Source: Phlebopus portentosus (taxonomy: Eukaryota; Basidiomycota; Agaricomycetes; Boletales; Boletinellaceae). From it: a stretch of 64,000 nucleotides of DNA. A model generated the notes under the pieces. It was not told the DNA's origin. It searched no databases and saw only the letters and a list, made by a program, of their open reading frames with translations. Positions 22,876 through 35,260 of this stretch are shown here, one piece after another. The stretch covers positions 372,001 through 436,000 of the forward strand of contig JAYXKI010000015.1 in the NCBI GenBank assembly GCA_037892935.1, written 5' to 3'. Made by a program: the position numbers and the translations under genes. The stretch's first letter is position 1. Each line of letters starts with the position of its first letter.

Positions 22876-24244
22876 ATGGCGCAGTGGGCTCATTACTCGA
22901 CTCCGAATGAAGAATTCCTCAAAGCACTCGCCGAACGGCCACCATTTTCTCCCCTCGTGGTGAAGGACCCCAAGGAGGGTGATGAAGAGATCATGAAGCA
23001 GCAGAAGCTTACGGAGGAGAGATTGCGAACGGTAGTCGAGGCAGCTGGATCGCGTCAGTATTGTCGCGATGATCAATCTGAGTAAACTGATGATTTAACT
23101 CATTATTTAGCTGAAGGTATAGTTGTTGAGGAAAAGCGCGTGCCTGTTACAACTCCACTAGGAGAAATCAAAGTCAGAGTATACACGCCTCAGTCCGAAG
23201 ATTCCTCAGAGATATTTCCGGTGTACGTTCATATACACGGTAAGCCATTTATTCGTACTTTTACCAGTACTGACAACATGATCTAATGAGCTTGATTTCG
23301 ATTTCAAAGGAGGAGGATACTGCGTTGGTACTCTTGATCTTGATGAGTTCGTATGCAGAGCTGCGAGCGCAAAGCATCGCATTGTTGTCGTGAATGTCGA
23401 TTATCGCCTTGCGCCTCAGTTTTCATTTCCGACGGGTATTGAAGATAGCTACGAAGCAGTGAAATGGGTACGCGCCATACTTTGTGTACTCTGTGCTTGC
23501 TTAGCCTTCTCATCAGGTAGGAGCGAATGCAGCAAGTCTCCGAGTCGATTTGAAGAAAGGGTTCATAGTAGGTGGGAAATCTGCAGGCGGAAACTTCACC
23601 TGCGTTATCACGCAACGCGCGCGAAGTGACCCAGTACTGCAGGGAAAGCTCACTGGCCAAATCTTGCAAATCCCTTCTACAGTCACCCATTCGGGCGGCT
23701 ACCCCGAGAAGTGCGCAATTTTCAACATCAGATTGAGCGTCAACGATAATCAAAATATCCAGGTTCAAAGACAAAATGATATCATATGAACAGAACAAGG
23801 ATGATCCTATCCTGACCCGCGCGTACCTCGCTCTTTTCATAGGTGGGTCGATATTCATAGCGTCTTCAAGTCCTACTCATCAACTTCTGTTCCTGCAGGC
23901 GCTTACAAGCCTGGTCCGCAGTCGGACGTCAGAGTGTCGCCTCTACTCGCAGAATCCTTTGAAGGACTCCCACCCGCATATGTTCAGATTGCAGGCGCAG
24001 ATGTGTTACGCGATGAAGGTCTTTTGTACGAGCAATTCATGCGAGAGGCAGGAGTACCGACAAAGCTTGATGTGTGAGCAACTGAATTCTGGAATCTGTT
24101 ATTTGTTGACAACTGGAGTTTAGTTATACAGGAGTACCTCACGGATTCAATACCGTTTATCCCGAACTCAGGATTAGCGAGAAGTGGGACGAGGATTTCC
24201 ATGCTGGTATGGAATGGTTATTGAGGTTCTCTAAACAATTCTGA
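22876..24244 (+). CDS. Alpha/beta-hydrolase of the HSL (hormone-sensitive lipase-like) type
   Basis: The model is join(22876..23053,23111..23239,23310..23467,23517..23710,23763..23842,23899..24073,24124..24244), seven exons and 344 codons plus stop, all phases consistent. It has the HSL oxyanion-hole motif HGGG (in VHIHGGGYCVG), a nucleophile elbow G-x-S-x-G as GGKSAGGNF, an acid region GADVLRDEGL and the catalytic His in GVPHGF near the C-terminus. Typical members hydrolyse small acyl or aryl esters in the cytoplasm, and no signal peptide is visible. The usual elbow is GDSAGG; here Lys replaces Asp before the Ser. The length fits the family (about 320-350 aa). Substrate is unknown. Confidence 0.9.
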
Positions 24245-24412
24245 ACAGAGCTATAATAAAATATTAGCCACTGTCAATTAGAATGTCGGAATGCCAATTC
24301 ATTTCTCAGAAACAATACTCATAAGATATTCTACGTTCTATAAGCGTCTCGTGATTCAAGGGTTTGCGTGCTTACAAGAACCAAAACGTAGACATTAAAA
24401 GTACTATACATC

Positions 24413-27276
24413 TCATGTCAACCGTTTACAATAATCAGGATTGCCCGTTGGGTTCTAAAAAGCCAGTGTAAGTGAAAATCAAAACTTTAGATGACGAATA
24501 TTTGGACTTACAAGGGCCCATGTAGGGAATGGCCTAACCGTCCCAGAGCCACCGCCAACAGCAAACGTGTATATAAACACCATGACTTGCGTACCTCCAT
24601 CAAGCGCCGCGCTCATAAGGAAGTTGTATTTGCGGAACCAGCGAGGCCGGTACCGACGCAAATAGTATTGCGAGAACACGGCAAGCATGAAGGTCGTGAA
24701 CACCGAAGTATTAATTCCGACACTTAGATAACCAAGGGCCCAGCAGAGAATAGGTGTGATGACCTTATCGGCATGGAGCTTCGGGAATTTCTGGTGAATC
24801 AGCCAGAACGGAACAGGTACGGCGAGGCCGATGAGGATCGAAAAGGGAACAATCTACAGAAAAGTGGGCCCGTCGTTGTCTTCGCGGATAAGAAAGAAGG
24901 GCTTACAGCGTAACGTCCACCCGGCTTGTAGAGCTGCTTTCCCAACGCACCCCAAGTGATTGCGTCACTGTTGAATGACTATATTCAGGTCAGTCTTGGC
25001 TGAAGATAACGAGGGAAAGTCATGCCGTACCTGGACCTGCTGACCACTCCAGACGTTGGTACCCTGGATGTCAAGGAGGACTTCCCGCTGTGCGTCCACG
25101 ATGACTTTCATAATTACATAGTTCAACAATCCTCCGATGATGGTACCGAGAGACTGCACGAGGAAAGTCACACGGGGTGGCAATTTCGTATATTGGCCCA
25201 TCTTAAGGTCGCGGATGAGCCCACGGGCCTGCAACAGTGTGTTATAACCATAAAGCGAAAAGTACATGTTTGCTTGCGGATTCCCTGGAATTATCGCACC
25301 GCCGATCATCTGGACAAGATTCTCCATGTCCGGCGCGAAACCAGTGATAGCGTAGACCGTCGTGACAAAGGGAAGGAATACGGCGCTGATAATAAGGCCA
25401 ACGATGAGACCCCACCATGGTAAGTTTGACTTGCTCGTGTAGATGGTGGCCATGGCCATCGCGAAACTTCCAAGGAATACAGCTAAGTACCACCACATGC
25501 GAACCTCAGGATAGACTTTCATCTTCGCGCGATGAGGGTCAACGCTTTCGCCGGATCGTTCCTTCTTGATCACGTCGATCACGTCCCGGCCGTACCACAA
25601 GAAGACATGTACGATTGTCGCTCCAATTGCAAGACTAGAGCCGATCTTCGTAAGGACTTGAGAGGACGCAAAATAAGGCAGGCCGACCTGCTCCAGCTTT
25701 TGTTCATCGAGAAGGAATCTGTCATCCAGGATGAGGAGTTGATCATATCTCGATCCGTTGAAGTTGTACAGGGCTTGTGAGAGCCACGGGAAGTTCTTGC
25801 CATGCCAAGCGTTGGTTGCAAAGGCAACACAGAATGCGGTGCTGTAGAAAACTGCGACGTCAGTGGAACTGTCTCAAGCAAATGGACATAGACGCTCATA
25901 CATGCATATCGCTGTGCCCACATAGAGCGTAAGCAGCGTCGATAAGGGCGTAAAAAGAGCTCCCATCGAGCCTCCTCCAGAACCAACGTAATTCCAATCG
26001 AAACAGAATGCAAACATGCCAAGACCCTCGTTACCCGCTGCACCACCAAAGATGCGCGTGAACCACGCAGAGTCCTGGTTTGCAAGACAGAAAATACTGA
26101 TACCAGTAAGTGTCCTGCAGCGAGAGTGTCAGTGAGGTTCGTTCGAAGTAATGACCGAGAAACGGGAAAGCTGGACCCGGAAGGCATTTGAAAGGTAAAA
26201 TGAAACCCATAACTTACGTAGCGATATACTCAGGTAGCCACTCCCAGACAAAGATGACGACGAAAATAGCCCAGAAAAACTTGACGCGTTTCTTCTGCAT
26301 GAAGATACCCTTTCCGCGATGCAGAGCGTCAAATAGCTGGACAGTCGGCAGCAAGTTCGGGAAAACCATGTACGTCGGATAAACCAAGAAAGAGCGCATC
26401 ATCCCACCGAGACCGTACCCGATCATCTGTGAGCCAATCAGAGTGAAAATACCGCTCGCGATGTTTGGCTCGAGATTATAGTACAGTTCATCGGTCTGTA
26501 AAAATGCGGTGTCAGGCATACTATCAAGCATCGAAATAACTGATACGCACAGCAAAAATGCTGATCGCAAGTGCAGAATCAGCTGCGGTCGAGGAGAAAA
26601 TGGTGATAGCGACGTGCTCCTTGATGTCTGAGCAGATTACGATTAACGCTAATCAGCTTAACTGAATTGGTGATATGCATACTGAAAGGACCAGGATTCA
26701 TGAAGCGCCAGAACCGGTTGTCAGTCATCTGAAGTCGTGCGCTGGGATTTCCCGGGCCAGGGATAATCTCCTCCAGCACCTTTCCGAAGATATAGCCTAT
26801 GATCTGAAGGAAGAGCTGGCTGACAAAAATCGTCTGAGGGCGGAAATACTAGAAAGATCAAATCAAATCAATATTACAGCAGTGTTTGGTCGATGAAATA
26901 GCGAGAAAGACGAACGAAAATTTGTCCAAGGACAGCACCGAAGCAGGAAAGACCAATACCGAGGACCCACATCCTGAAGGTCAGAACAGGCTGTGTCGTG
27001 TCATCCTCAAGAGATATGAGGCGCGTAGCGACATCGATGTCGGTCTCTAGGTAACGATAAGTATTGCAGGTTATCAGAGTTACTTCCTTCGGATTCCACA
27101 TCCAAGGGAAGCGACAAACCAATGACTTTCTCCTTGCTGTCTGCTACGTCTTCCCAGACAGCCACAGGCTCGGAAGAAGTGCCAGAGCTGAGAGATTCTT
27201 TATCAACGTTCTTATCGTACGAGTCTTGTCGGGTCTTCTCGAGAGGGACGGAAGGGACACTTTCCAGCGTAGCCAT
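24413..27276 (-). CDS. OPT family oligopeptide transporter
   Basis: This is a multi-exon minus-strand gene for a polytopic plasma-membrane proton-coupled small-peptide transporter. Clear exons include 24413..24454 (C-terminus NPTGNPDYC), 24512..24853, 24907..24978 and a long one from 25031 to about 25850. Upstream exons span 25930-27276. Family hallmarks are the NPGPF..KEHVAITI segment near 26700-26600, DELYYNLEPNIASGIFTLIG with following helices near 26480, and GLPYFASSQVLTKIG near 25680. The N-terminus is acidic and soluble (ATG 27276; an ATG at 27294 is also in frame). Exon borders near 25850-25890 and 27050-27110 are ambiguous, with several in-frame splice choices. About 14-16 membrane spans are expected for the family; I did not count them one by one. 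Confidence 0.86.
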
Positions 27277-29568
27277 CTTGATGGCAAGGACCACAGTGAC
27301 AAGAAGAGCACCTAGGGCGGACAGGAGATTGACTGGAAGAATAAAGTCTTACACAACACACTATATGTAAGTTCGCAACAGGCCGTCGAGGACTGCCTAT
27401 TCCTGTACAGGGAAGAAATCAAGCTGTCGGTACCACATGTACATTGGAAGCTCGCAATCTGTAGCGTGGTTAGCGCATCGCTCGTCCATGGTGTCCATTC
27501 CAAATTCCCGTTTCCCACAATGTGATTCGCGATAAGCTCCTAGAACTCTGAATGGGGGCTTGCGAAAAGGCGGGAGAAGCGCGAAGATGCGGCGGCGGCA
27601 GTCATGGTCCTGGACAGACCAACGACCATGTGGAGTCGAGTGATCCAAGACAATTTCTGTATGTGTCGAAACGGGCGATTCAATTTACATGAATGCGTCC
27701 ATTACCTTCTGCAATCCGCAATCGGTGCCTTCTTCCCATGTAAGATATGGAATCGACGGGTCAACTTTGCTCGGCGTCGCACGAGGTCATTTATAACGAC
27801 GGGCACATGTCAAATTCTCCTCTTGGATGAAGTGATGGACTCTGTTTCTGTGTAGCCGATGCTTGCGTCAATTTGATTTCCCGGAAAAACTGAACATTGA
27901 GACAGTGATACGGGGACAGTGATTGATGCGGAACGCTCCCGTTAGACGGCCCGCCGCTTGAAATAACAAGGTTCTGTGATTTGGACGAATTTGTGTTCTC
28001 GTATGCATGGAAGGGCCTCAGCAAGGCACATCGTGCAAGACCGTGCACGTCGCCCAGAGAGCCAACTCCCACACGGAGAAGCGCACTCCAGGCGCCAGAT
28101 GTATTGTACAGAGAGAATAGGCCAAGTAATGCTATGTAGGCAGGCCAAGATGGACGCGTTGCTCGACCTCCATGCGTTTCGGCTAAATCTAGCTTCTTAT
28201 CTCGTTTGTCGAGAAGAACAAGCTTCCCGTCCATAACACCGCGTCGCTCGGATAAATATCGTCAGTAGCCACTTGACTTTGTGGTTTTACGGTAACGACA
28301 CCGTAATACAGGTGCCATCATTGAGCGATAAGTAACAGTAATAGCGCAATAGGAAGCCACGCTTTACGCTACACCGCGGTAGCGAGGGCCGGTTGAAGGG
28401 CGCTGCGTCAGTAGTACAGGCATGCAGTCTCACGATCGCATCGTTCTGTGTTCTTGCCAAGAAAACACGATTTTCTCCCGCATGGAAATGAATGCATATT
28501 TAGGACACATTATTTCGCCTAGAGCTTCTCCAATAAGCACCGTCCGTAGAAAGGGAATGGGGAGAAACTCACAGCGCAATACATGCCAAGAGACAAATGA
28601 GGGTGAGAAGACGAGAAAACCACAGCCAGAGGACCTTGGCTTGGGTTGGGGTTGGGACATTGCACTTCATACTTCTAACAGTTGAGTTCTCATTTCCCAA
28701 TAAGGTGATTAGCTTCAAGGAATTTCCTTTTTTGTCCTGAAGCAAATCCGATCGACGCTCTGACATCCAAGCACCTAGAAAAAACGATGCGGAGCTGTCC
28801 ATGCGGGCGACCGGGTGAGCAAGAGTGCCCGTCATTTGCGTCTATTTCGTCTTGTCAGAGTCCAGGGATCCGGCAGACTAAAGCAAGGGTCGTGAGCGTC
28901 CAAGCAGAAGCTGAGGAGCGAAAGGCTTTGTTATTACTATTGAGATAATGCAAAATGTTCAGGAAAGATACGCGTGCAGACACTCACAGCATCAGAGGGA
29001 ATCAGGCCGTTTGAAGGGAAATGATGTGCTTTATGATATGCCGTCGGTGATTCCGCTGCTACCTATACTATTCAAAAAGCGAGTCGAGTCGAGTCGTTTT
29101 GGGCGCGGTCTCGCATTCAATAGAGCATCTCACACATCAATAAGCTTCGAACCCAAAACCACGAAATCGCTGCATAAGCAAGAACTGCGACAATGTACAT
29201 AAACGGAAGTTTTTATTGCATTCGTACACCATAGAATAGCAGTACACGAATTTCGCTTTAGCGAATGAGTGTGACCAAGGAAAAGATGTTGCTGTTGGTA
29301 GATATGATTCCATCCGATTCCAGATAAGTCCGGATAAGTAGAGCCTAGAGGATGATAGCTGAGTTGAACGTAAGATGAACAAAATAAGGACAGGTAAAGG
29401 GAGATTATGAACGGAGAAGGTCGAAAAAAAACTACAACCCGCATATGTACATAAGTATGTACGTGGCAAATTAAGTATAAGCGTTAGAAAAGAGGAACAA
29501 AAACGGAACGAAGAGGCGAAATTAGACGAAGATTCGGGTAATTTCTGGTAGCGGTCAATGTAGTCGGA
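27277..29568. other. Intergenic: OPT 5' flank, no recognised gene
   Basis: The right part is the 3' flank of the mucin-like gene and the left part the OPT upstream region. A minus-strand frame of 147 codons at 27791-28234 has no recognisable domain, signal peptide or splice support. A small direct repeat GAGTC(GAGTC)n lies near 29080-29097. Nothing else stands out. Confidence 0.4.
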
Positions 29569-32500
29569 TTAGAGGGCATTTCCATACATCTGTAAAACCA
29601 TCACATCAGTCAGCAACAAGTCACTAACGTGTCATCCATGGAATACACTGACCTGGTATCGCCCAGTCTCATGACTCTCTCCAGAAATGTAACTCAACCG
29701 TTGCTCGGCATCGCTTGCACCATCAGCATCATCTCTGAAGAAAGCGAAGTCGTATTTCCCTCCTGCGCTCTGCGAGCGTAGCATACCGAGTGAGATGCTC
29801 GCTGCTGGTGTCGCTTTTAGACTTGAGTTGCTCGCAGCGTCCACATTGATGCCGATGCCGGAACCAACGCTTGACGCCAAGACTGAAGAGCCACTCATGC
29901 CTAAAGAAACATCGGATGAGGATGAGTATGCGCTGGTGCTCCCTGCTGGAAGTGGAGGTACCACTTTAGCTTGCTGAGGAACCGAGGCAAATGAAGACGT
30001 CGAGGTAGAAGACCGTACAGACCGTGCCCACCCAGGCTGTGAGACCCAAGAAGTGTACCCTTCTCTCTCACCGCCTACGGCCCCAACGTCACTGCTCGTA
30101 GTGCTTGCTCGATAGTCAAAGATATCAGGCATAACCACTGGCTTGTCTTCTACCTCCGCTGGCGAAGCAGCTTGGTTCCTCAGATCCAGATTCAGCTGCA
30201 TTCCAGGATCGGCAAACGGGTCATGAGGAACCAATCCGGGACTAACAGAGCTTGTATCGTTCGTCCTATCCACCTTGTTCAATCCAGGAGGTACAACGAC
30301 GCTAGCATTGGTCGTGATAGAACTTGAGCCTGATCCGGACTGTGGACCAGTGGAATTCGAAGAAGCTTTCCATGCAGCTGTCTGCTTCTTCAATGCACTG
30401 AGTCTCAAAGCCGGCGGGAGTAGATCCTCTGGGTCCCAGAAGGGATCATCGGGACGTGGCGCTGTATCATCCTGTGCTGCTGGTGGAGCTACAACCGGAC
30501 CTGCGTTCGCGGCAGGAACTTGACTAGGACTCGGTGCACGAGCCCTTCCAATCTCTACAGAAGCCGCCGAGTTCGACGCGTACGGATCTAGGAACGGGTT
30601 GGCCACCGCATTCACATTTCCGGTCACTTCTACGTTGGATGAAGAGACACCACCAAAAGGAGGAAGGGGAGAGAGCGCCCGGATAGGAACAAGCGGCGGG
30701 AGGAATGAGCCATCTCCATCATCAAGACCTCGCTCGTACACTTCTACAGGCTTCTCTCGGATTCGCTCTACCCCCTTCTCCCTCAACACGTTCTCCTTCC
30801 TCAGGGCCAAGGCACCGCGGACTCGAGCAAAGAAGGCACCAAACCCTCTATTCTCCCCGTCATCATCATCGTAGTTCGATCCTTGGCTTCTGGATCTTCC
30901 GATTCCAAGGAAAGCAACACGCGAAGGGCTAGGTGCGTGTCGACCCTGCGAGCTTCCGCTTCGAGGAATCCCGGGACCAAAGCTCTCGTGAGCAAGCGCT
31001 CGTACGCGCGCACGTTCGCGTCTTCTACGGAGCAGGAAGAATGCGATGACCAAAACGAGGGCAAAGCTGCCGACGATAGAGATGACGATGCCCGCGATCG
31101 TCGCAGGCGACATTGCTTGTTTACTGAAGCATGTTTTAGTATGGATTAAGCGTGAGCAGGGAGGGATAGAATGGACGTACGCTGCATCAGCGAGTGGGAT
31201 TCCCGAGTTCGTCTCGCTAACGGTACTTGACGGACCCAGAGAACTTGTCGGAGATCCACTAGTTGAGGGAAGCGTAAGACTGCATCAACAGGTCAGTCCG
31301 ACATCAATCAACTAATAAGTCAAGAAACAAGTACAAGGAAAGAAAAAGATAACAAAAGAAAGGTCCTTCCTTACGAAACACGAGCAAAGTCGAAGTGAAA
31401 CAACGCACCCTCCACCGACGTTCCCAATAGGACGCGTGCTTACAGAATCACCATTACTATCATCAGTAGTTGAACTCGGTGCCGTATCTTGGACAGCCTG
31501 AGGAGTGTTCTGGGCTTCAGAAGATGCTGTCGCCGTACTATCATCCGATGAAGATGTTCCAGAGCCCACTATTCGCTGTGGAAAAGGCGAGGTAAGCGCC
31601 TGAGTTGAAGCCGCCTTGCCTCCTCCAGGTGTAAACGTTGAAAAGAACCCAGTTAGAGACGTGACTCGGCTTGCAAGGTCTCCATCGTCATCCGTCGACG
31701 TAGCGGTAGCCGACGCGGTTTCAGTCGCGGTATCTGTCGTAGAAAGGGCGGTGGAGTCGAAGGTGAGCGAGGCTTGCGTCAAGGAGTCGCTTAAGGTGAG
31801 AGTTGCTGAAACGTCGCCCGAGGCTGTAACCGTCGCTTCTGGATCTGAGGACGCAAATACGGCAGTCGAAGAAGACGATGAAGCCGAAACGTCTGTCACA
31901 TCCGATGTGGTACTTCCATCTGAACCTGAAGATATATCGGAAGACTCCGTCGTCGTCGACTCAGAGCTCCCAGCAGTAGTGGTCGCCGAAACAACGTCAT
32001 CACTTGCAATACTTGTGGTTGTCGAGTCAACGTCTGATGAAAACGACGACGTTACCACGTCAGACGAACTGACGGAAGTCGAATCCGAAGCTGAGTCGTC
32101 CGCTGTACCAGAGGTACCACTAGTAGCATCAGTAGTAGGTTGTGATACCGCTGCTGTTGCTGGCGCTAAGCTAGTCACATCACTATTATCGGAAGAGGGG
32201 TCTGAAGAGTTCGACGGATCGGTGATATCGGAAGAAGAGCTCGAGGGGGAGCTTGGAGTCGGTGTTGGACTGGCGGCTGTGTCCGAGATCGTTGGCGTAG
32301 CAACGGGGTCAGGCTGGCCTTCGGTTCTCGGAGTCGCAGCAGCCGCTGAAGCAGGCGTAGGTGTAGAAGCAGAAGGAGTTGGGGGAATCGTCTCCGTGGA
32401 TGAAGCAACTGCCGCCGAGCTTGAGCTTGGGCCTGAGGTGGAAGATGGTGCTGCGCATCAAATTCAGTTAGAAAGAATAAACGCGGGACAGGATAGCTAA

Positions 32501-33697
32501 TTTACTGATCGAGGTTGGAACAGCAGAACTTGAAGGTATGTCTGCAGTCGACGGGGTCTCTAAAGAGCTTGAAGGAAGAGCGGCCTCTGCAGATGCGACA
32601 GAGATAGTGCTAGAGGATAGACTCGCGCTTCTTCTCAGAGATACTTCGACAGCTGTGGCTGTAGAATGCATTTAGTACTAAAGTTATCCGAGAAATAGCG
32701 CAACTGACAGTCTGAAGTTGAAATCTCACTCGATGAAGATGCACTTGTGGAAGCTGAAGAGCTCACAGCGCTCTCTGCGTCAGAAAGAATGGTTCCCAAA
32801 GATGTCGTTGAAAAGGTTGAAGGCTCGCTGACTGAGATTGAAACAGAAGACGAGATTGTTGATGAAGACAAGGTTACACTGCTAGACGAAGCCAGCTCAG
32901 AAGATGAAGCTGCATGGCAGAATCAGTAATTTGTCGTAAACAAAAGGATTCTTAAATCCTCACAAGTCAAAGTCAATACTGCAAATGATGAGCTCTGTGA
33001 CGTCAAGCTAACAGCCGAAGTAGTCGTTGCGAGGGACTCGGAAGATGATACTGAATATTAAAACTCATTAACATTGCAACCTCGGAAGAAAGCATGGTTA
33101 AAAACTCACATGCAGAAGCCGAAGAAGCAGCCGAAGAGGTAGCGAGCAACGTGGGATCCGGATCCGAGCTCGAGCTGCTCAACACAATATCGACAGATGA
33201 GCTCGAGCTGGACGATGCAACCTCAGCAGATAAAGCTGCAATAAAAGAGCTGAATGGTCTTCAGATTGCGTGATATAATGAGGCGCACCATCAGACCTGG
33301 ACGTCGCGTCTAAAGAGCTTGACGACGTCGACAACTCTGAGCTCGAGGACACTGAGATGGCCGCACTAGTTGCCGCTGTCTCTGTCGACGAACCGCTGCT
33401 GCTGCTGCTGCTAACATCCGAGCTCGTTGTCAAAGATGAAGAAGTTGAAGAAGAAGCTAATAATGACGACTCGCCGGGAGCCGCCTGCGAGACGTCCGCA
33501 CGAGCTGTCAAAGACATGTCAGATTGTCGATCACCGTTAACTCTAATTCCTCTCTATTTTACCGTCCTCGACAGCCCGCCGACACGCACACGCTGTCAAG
33601 GCCAGAAGATAAGAAGAGAAAATTAGAGGCAATACTCACAGGCGAAAGAACGGCGTCGCGGTAACGGGAACGGAGAAGAAGTAAAAGGGATGTACAT
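29569..33697 (-). CDS. Large Ser/Thr-rich (mucin-like) single-pass membrane protein
   Basis: Reading leftwards from ATG 33697, a short first exon is followed by several exons of almost pure Ser/Thr/Asp/Val/Ala sequence (33500-31400), suited to heavy O-mannosylation and an extended stalk at the cell surface. A membrane helix follows near 31110-31040 (MSPATIAGIVISIVGSFALVLVIAFFLL, a clear stop-transfer RRRRER), and then a cytoplasmic tail of about 450 residues rich in Ser/Pro. The last intron (donor CAG|GTCAGT near 29650) leads to a mini-exon ending at stop 29569. The layout is like signalling mucins and wall sensors, but the sensing role is inferred. The first exons are uncertain: a 30-nt micro-exon near 33563-33592 can be included or skipped without changing the frame, and no classical signal peptide is obvious. 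Confidence 0.78.
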
Positions 33698-35260
33698 TGC
33701 GACGTCTCCTGGACGCGCCCTCGAAAAGTCTTTCACTCAAACCCTCTCTCGGTTGTCTTTCGACGGCGAGGACGAGTGTAAAAAAAGGGATCAGGCCAGC
33801 CAGATGATCATGGTCAGGATGAGGTAGGGGGAAGGGGCTGTGAACGATGAGCCGCGGGCTCTGCTAGGATTTGTTGTTGCTAATGGGAGGCCGTTGGCTC
33901 GCAACCAACTTTTGCACCCACGTGCACGCCTCCGATGCCGAAGACTCAGCTTGGAAATGGCAACTTCAGAACATCAGCCTTTTTGGTTACCACCGCTTTG
34001 TATTTTCTTTCTCATGAGTCACCTTGAAAAGGACTATTGGTTTTCTCTGCGCAGAGAAGAGTGTGCATAAAGTAAGCAATGTCTATGAGCTCTCAGAAAT
34101 TATTCTCGCTTCATTTTCTCGCTGGCAGGTATGTTGTGAAAATGGAATCTCACCTTCCCAAACCGTTCCCACTCGGGCTGTAAAGTAACCAACTCAACTG
34201 TTCCACCATCTCTGATGAAGCGATCGCAGGTGATTCGCCACTGGCCCGGAAGACCACTGTGAGAAGCACCATAGGTGAGCGTACGCATCTCGCAGCTGCG
34301 GTGAGTCCCATCACCATTCTCCAAATGACCATATCCGCATCAGTTGCATTGAACGACAACGCGTCGCGTTGCCTTCAGGTGCTGCTATTTCTAGAGCTCT
34401 GAGGATACATTTATCTTAAACAGTTGCTCGTTACACCCAATAATGCTTTAGTCCTCCGAGTCATCATTTAGCGTCTTTCGGTTGCATGGTTGGACCTGTG
34501 GCTCCCATGGCCGAGGTATCACCGTATCAGGTTCGGAATTATCAGCTATTACAGTAACACACATCATTTGAAATTTGTACTGTTTTCTGTTCATCAAGTG
34601 AAGGTAGGTCCGAGCTCGGTGCGCACTCGGTATTGCGATTGGGGATTACTGAGAAGGGTGCCGTCGTAGGAAAATCCTTGTGAAATGTGAAATGAACTAT
34701 AGGAAAGGCTTCGCGCCATTCGTAATTAAAATCCAAGAAAGAATCACGAAGTCGTTCATTTCAGCACTGCTTCCTCTTGAATCGAGGGACCGTTCGGATG
34801 AAGTTACGCAGCAAACAACAAACAGTATGACCAGCTACGGCTCGTGGCGCCGCGATCTTCCAGTATGACAACAAAGTATCCAATTGGTTCTCATGGTCCA
34901 GTAAAATATCAGGTTCGGTCCTTACAACTCAGATGAGTAATATGAAAATCCCGCTGATCCCGTTCCTTACGCGAAGCGAAGGCGATTATGAGCTTGGGAA
35001 ATGGGCACTCCTTGTCAAGGCTCGCGAGAGCATAGAGAAAGGCTGTACTAAGGTAGCTCAGCATATGAACGCAGGATGCTACATACTACGCATATTTGAG
35101 GAACTCGTAATGAAGGGTATGTAGAAGTTCCTTTCATACAAAAACTCCGATTGCATTAGTAAAGAATCATACAATTGTTTATTTTAGTGTCATCAGCGCG
35201 AGGAAACGTCCCTTCCAACCGAGGCTTACGCGGCGGCTCCTACATATCCGCGAAAGGGCC
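33698..35260. other. Intergenic region with one exon-like fragment
   Basis: At about 34155-34330 on the minus strand an open stretch (GLPGQWRITCDRF..., ending in a GGTGAGAT donor-like site) looks like one exon of a protein-coding gene, but I could not join it to others or name it. A plus-strand frame at 34933-35124 (63 codons) is unconvincing. The left 300 bp should hold the promoter of the mucin-like gene. Confidence 0.4.

Noticed and set aside
25579..26187. 202-codon minus-strand frame
   Set aside because: It overlaps true OPT exons in a different register. The OPT frame shows clear transporter motifs and this one does not.
27791..28234. 147-codon minus-strand frame
   Set aside because: No domain, signal peptide or splice partner, and the composition is not distinct from neighbouring non-coding DNA.
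31616..32500. 294-codon plus-strand open frame
   Set aside because: It is the antisense shadow of the Ser/Thr-rich stalk exons. Codon bias of such low-complexity sequence keeps the other strand open, and the product (Val/Glu/Ser-rich) has no domain.
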